Of a stretch of DNA of 64,000 nt, positions 61,359 to 64,000 are shown in pieces. Numbering within the stretch: the first letter of the stretch is position 1; each line of letters begins with the position of its first letter. The notes under the pieces are model-generated. The model worked only from the letters and a program-made list of their open reading frames with translations. It searched no databases and was not told where the DNA came from. The stretch comes from Arcobacter iocasae (GTDB taxonomy: Bacteria; Campylobacterota; Campylobacteria; Campylobacterales; Arcobacteraceae). Both the position numbers and the translations under genes were made by a program. The DNA is taken from NCBI RefSeq assembly GCF_042214795.1, contig NZ_CP090177.1:2108001-2172000 (forward strand). The letters run 5' to 3'.

Positions 61359-63242
61359 TTATAAACTCTCCATCTCTTCGTTTTGTTTTTCCAATCTTAC
61401 TTGTTTTGCTTTTATTTCATCTTTTCCTATAAACTCTTTTTCATTTGCATTTTTAACTATTAATTTTGCAATATTATCAGTAATTGCTGCAACTTCATGT
61501 GTATTGGCAGCAACTGCAGCATTTTGTTGAGTTTGTCTATCAAGTATTGTAACTGTGTTATTAATTTGTTCAATTCCTTGAAATTGTTCTTTACTTGCTG
61601 TTTCAATATCTGAGATTAAGCTCATTGTTTGAGAAATATTTTTATTCAGTTCTCCATAACCATTAATCATATCAGAAGCAATAGTTTTCCCTTCATTTGC
61701 TTTTATTAAAGCATTTTCCACTAAAGTTTTTATTTCACGAGCTGCTTCTGCACTTCTTGTAGCTAGATTTCTAACTTCTTGAGCAACTACTGCAAATCCT
61801 TTTCCAGCTTCTCCTGCTGTTGCTGCTTCTACTGCTGCATTTAGTGATAAAATATTTGTTTGGAAGGCTATTTGATCTATAACATTAATTGCTTCATTTA
61901 TTGAAGTTACTTGCTTATTAATATCTTCCATTGCAATAGATGTATTTGAAGCTAATAGTTGACCTTTTTCAACTGAAAGTGTAACTCCATTAGAGAGTTT
62001 CGCCATTTTATCTATATTTTCGGTATTATTTTTAATATTGCTTGTTATTTGTTCCAAGGCTGCTGAGGTCTCTTCTAAGCTTGCTGCTGTCTCATTTGAA
62101 CTTTGATTTAATTTTTCAACATTTATTAGTAAAATATCAGAACTCTCATCTAGTGTTAAGCCATTAGCTTTATTTTCACATAACATTTGAGTAGTTGCAT
62201 TACCTAAGTTATTAACACCAGATGCAAGTTTTAAAAGATGTTCTTTTAATCCATCTTCATTTATTCTTCCAAGATAGTTATATCTTGCATATTCTTCTAC
62301 AATATATAAAACATTATTTATATTTGTTTCTATAGTTTGGGCCATATCATTAAGGACATCTTTTAATTTATTTAATGAAGGATTTGAAACATTCATTTGT
62401 ATTCTTTGATATAAGTCTCCTTGTTCAAATTTAGCTAAAACACTTATAGCTTGTTCAATTAATGTATTATCTTCTTCAAGACCTTTTTTTGTATTAATAA
62501 TACTTCCATTAACTACTTTTGCCATCTCTCCAAATTCATCTTTATTTTTATCATCAAGAAGTTCTATTTCATCTGTTTCTTTATTTAAATATGCAAAAAA
62601 TGATATTAGTCCACTTCTAAAATTTTTTAATGACCTAACAATTGTTCTTGAGATTAAAAAAGATATTAAAGTGAATACAAGTATAGAAACACTAGCTAAT
62701 GCAATTAGTACAAGATCTTGAAGGTATAAAGCTCTTTCTTTAAATGATATAGCTTGGTCATGAATTTCATTTAACCCACCTTCTATTGATTGAACTGTAC
62801 TAATCATTACTCCTGACATAGATTGTAGTTCATTTGAATCATTTGTTATACCATTATCAAGGTTATCAATTTTTGTTGTTGAATATTTCTCAAAGATATT
62901 TTGATATTTTTTAATATCTATAAGTAATTCGTCAATTTGTTCAGAGTTTTTTTGTAAAAAGTCTATTTTGACATTTTTTAATTCATTTATATCTTTATAT
63001 AAACTTTTGAAAGAATCTATCACCATATCGGCAGTATCTTCATCAAGATCACTTGAAAATTGCTTTGAAGTAATTCTTGCATGTAAAACTCGTATTATAA
63101 TTTTATCAATTTCCATCGCAGTATTTATACTTAATTTTGCTTTAGCAGAAAAATATCTATTAGTAAGACCAGATATTATAATAATGATTAAAAATAATAA
63201 AGGGAAAAAAAGAAGCTTTCTATTTGTAGAAATTGTTGGCAT
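61359..63242 (-). CDS. methyl-accepting chemotaxis protein with helical sensor
   Basis: About 627 aa. Helix (about 10-28), periplasmic all-helical region (about 30-190) of the four-helix-bundle type without Cache motifs, second helix, HAMP-like segment, and the signalling domain with FQTNILSLNAAVEAATAGEAGKGFAVVAQEVRNLA. ATG 63242 is preferred: GAGGA lies 8-9 nt before it, whereas the upstream ATG at 63257 overlaps that site. The C-terminus (EKQNEEMESL) lacks a CheR/CheB pentapeptide. The ligand is unknown. A sister gene follows at 63351. Confidence 0.92.
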   Translation of the reverse strand: MPTISTNRKLLFFPLLFLIIIIISGLTNRYFSAKAKLSINTAMEIDKIIIRVLHARITSKQFSSDLDEDTADMVIDSFKSLYKDINELKNVKIDFLQKNSEQIDELLIDIKKYQNIFEKYSTTKIDNLDNGITNDSNELQSMSGVMISTVQSIEGGLNEIHDQAISFKERALYLQDLVLIALASVSILVFTLISFLISRTIVRSLKNFRSGLISFFAYLNKETDEIELLDDKNKDEFGEMAKVVNGSIINTKKGLEEDNTLIEQAISVLAKFEQGDLYQRIQMNVSNPSLNKLKDVLNDMAQTIETNINNVLYIVEEYARYNYLGRINEDGLKEHLLKLASGVNNLGNATTQMLCENKANGLTLDESSDILLINVEKLNQSSNETAASLEETSAALEQITSNIKNNTENIDKMAKLSNGVTLSVEKGQLLASNTSIAMEDINKQVTSINEAINVIDQIAFQTNILSLNAAVEAATAGEAGKGFAVVAQEVRNLATRSAEAAREIKTLVENALIKANEGKTIASDMINGYGELNKNISQTMSLISDIETASKEQFQGIEQINNTVTILDRQTQQNAAVAANTHEVAAITDNIAKLIVKNANEKEFIGKDEIKAKQVRLEKQNEEMESL

Positions 63243-63350
63243 TATATGTATCCTCATATATAAAATAATTTATAAGGTAACATATAATATTTACAGAATG
63301 GTTACACTCCATAAAAATAGCAGAAAAATAATATTATTGAGAAGGGGAGT

Positions 63351-64000
63351 TTAAAAACTCTCCCATTCATCATCATTTTTACTATTAGAAGTTATTACTT
63401 GAGGTTTATTGTTAGGTTGAACTTTTGGAGATGTAGTCTCTTTTTTTTCAATTTTTTCCTTTGGTTTTGATTCTTCTATTAGTTTGTTTTCTTTTTTAGG
63501 ACTAGATGGAGTTATAGAAGTTGTTTTTGAAGTAATATCTACTTTTTTACTTTTTACACTCTCTTTGCCTTCAAACTCTTTTTCATCCGCATCTCTTACA
63601 ATCTCATTTGCAATATATTGTGTTTCATCTGCTATATCTTTTGTTTGATTTGCAATTGATGCATTTTGTTGAGTTTGTCTATCTAATAAGCCAACAGCGC
63701 TATTGATTTGTTCAATACCCATTTGTTGTTCTTTACTAGCAGATTCAACGCCACCGATTAATTCTAATGTTTTCGAAATATTTTCATTTAATCCAAGATA
63801 ACCTTTTATCATCTTATCCGAGATAGCTTTACCATCATTTGCTTTTGTTGTAGCATTTTCAACTAAAGTTTTTATCTCTTTTGCAGCTTCTGCACTTCTT
63901 GAAGCTAGATTTCGTACTTCTTGAGCAACAACTGCAAAACCTTTTCCAGCTTCTCCAGCAGTTGCTGCTTCAACAGCTGCATTAAGAGATAGAATATTTG
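63351..64000 (-). CDS. methyl-accepting chemotaxis protein, C-terminal part (5' end cut by window)
   Basis: The open frame continues past the right edge. The visible 216 residues start in the signalling hairpin (NILSLNAAVEAATAGEAGKG), followed by the descending helix, then a flexible linker of about 70 residues rich in Lys, Ser, Pro and Thr, ending NDDEWESF. The terminal EWESF fits the xWxxF pentapeptide (NWETF in E. coli Tar) that tethers CheR and CheB. The other two chemoreceptors in the window lack it, so this one may help their methylation. The sensor domain is outside the window. Confidence 0.9.
   Translation of the reverse strand, partial: NILSLNAAVEAATAGEAGKGFAVVAQEVRNLASRSAEAAKEIKTLVENATTKANDGKAISDKMIKGYLGLNENISKTLELIGGVESASKEQQMGIEQINSAVGLLDRQTQQNASIANQTKDIADETQYIANEIVRDADEKEFEGKESVKSKKVDITSKTTSITPSSPKKENKLIEESKPKEKIEKKETTSPKVQPNNKPQVITSNSKNDDEWESF

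Noticed and set aside
45083..64000. Long near-repeats between 45.3-45.6, 61.6-61.9 and 63.8-64 kb
   Set aside because: These are the conserved signalling hairpins of three chemoreceptors, not a duplication or mobile repeat.
1..64000. CRISPR array, prophage, rRNA operon or replication origin
   Set aside because: No regularly spaced direct repeats, phage structural genes, rRNA sequence or DnaA-box cluster was seen. One tRNA and one insertion sequence are the only such elements.

Overview
The window is AT-rich bacterial DNA with dense coding, short operons and very little spacer. Gene content points to Campylobacterota, most likely the Arcobacter group (Arcobacteraceae). Pointers are an F0 subunit c gene with an N-terminal signal-like segment and standing apart from other ATP synthase genes, the proC/bamD/lon neighbourhood, many Cache and PAS chemoreceptors and c-di-GMP enzymes, sulfide:quinone oxidoreductase, and A/T-ending codon use. 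The assignment comes from gene content only; no 16S gene is present. Most of the window is ordinary chromosome. The clearest accessory patch is 17.5-20.3 kb: hairpin-rich dispersed repeats, an IS110-type element and an orphan gene.

Layout: 0-0.45 kb, 5' part of a Tat-exported gluconate-dehydrogenase subunit-3-like gene. 0.6-11.6 kb, a UvrD/Rep helicase, three c-di-GMP proteins and valS; one of the c-di-GMP proteins is an EAL phosphodiesterase with a periplasmic c-type heme motif. 11.7-17.5 kb, a sulfide:quinone oxidoreductase gene with a 50-aa partner, divergent from an RND pump whose permease is encoded as two half-length genes. 17.5-20.3 kb, hairpin repeats, the IS110 element with a candidate bridge RNA, and an unrecognised 305-aa protein. 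20.4-29.6 kb, metA, a lipoprotein, a full-length RND permease, lapD, lapG and a YajR-like MFS exporter. 29.7-39 kb, rdgB, three pseudopilin-like genes behind proC, bamD, lon, a rhomboid protease, a zinc-ribbon miniprotein with an apparent AUA start, a Y-family polymerase, a SnoaL-like gene and corA. 39-42.5 kb, a four-gene operon: RimK-associated aspartic protease (apparent AUC start), rimK, an AstE/AspA-type deacylase and an M42-type peptidase. 42.6-45 kb, lemA with two TPM-domain genes, then tRNA-Leu(GAG). 45-52.7 kb, a Cache chemoreceptor, atpE, a PAS-EAL phosphodiesterase, an AsmA-like protein and an SDR. 52.7-55.7 kb, an AraC-type regulator with two transporters. 55.7-61.3 kb, a metal-homeostasis block. 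61.4-64 kb, two chemoreceptors, the last one cut by the window edge.

Themes. Five proteins make, break or sense c-di-GMP: one diguanylate cyclase, three EAL phosphodiesterases with degenerate GGDEF domains, and a LapD-type receptor paired with the LapG protease it would control. Three chemoreceptors accompany them, so the cell appears to invest heavily in the motile/attached decision. The metal block combines a Fur-family (probably Zur) regulator, NhaA, PCu(A)C and Sco copper chaperones on one strand. Divergently it has a ZnuA-like protein translationally coupled to a fused DUF1007-NicO (ZevA-ZevB-like) permease. Two inverted repeats of one sequence, GCAACY-N-RGTTGC, lie between the divergent units and look like operators.

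The least ordinary observations are: the ZnuA + ZevAB-fusion unit with its paired operators; two genes with the same AAAGGA-6 nt-AUH initiation layout and no canonical start codon; the split RND permease opposite sqr; the heme-PDE; the RimK/deacylase/peptidase operon; and the IS110 element with a structured leader. All functional statements are read from the sequence and knowledge of protein families; no database search was run.
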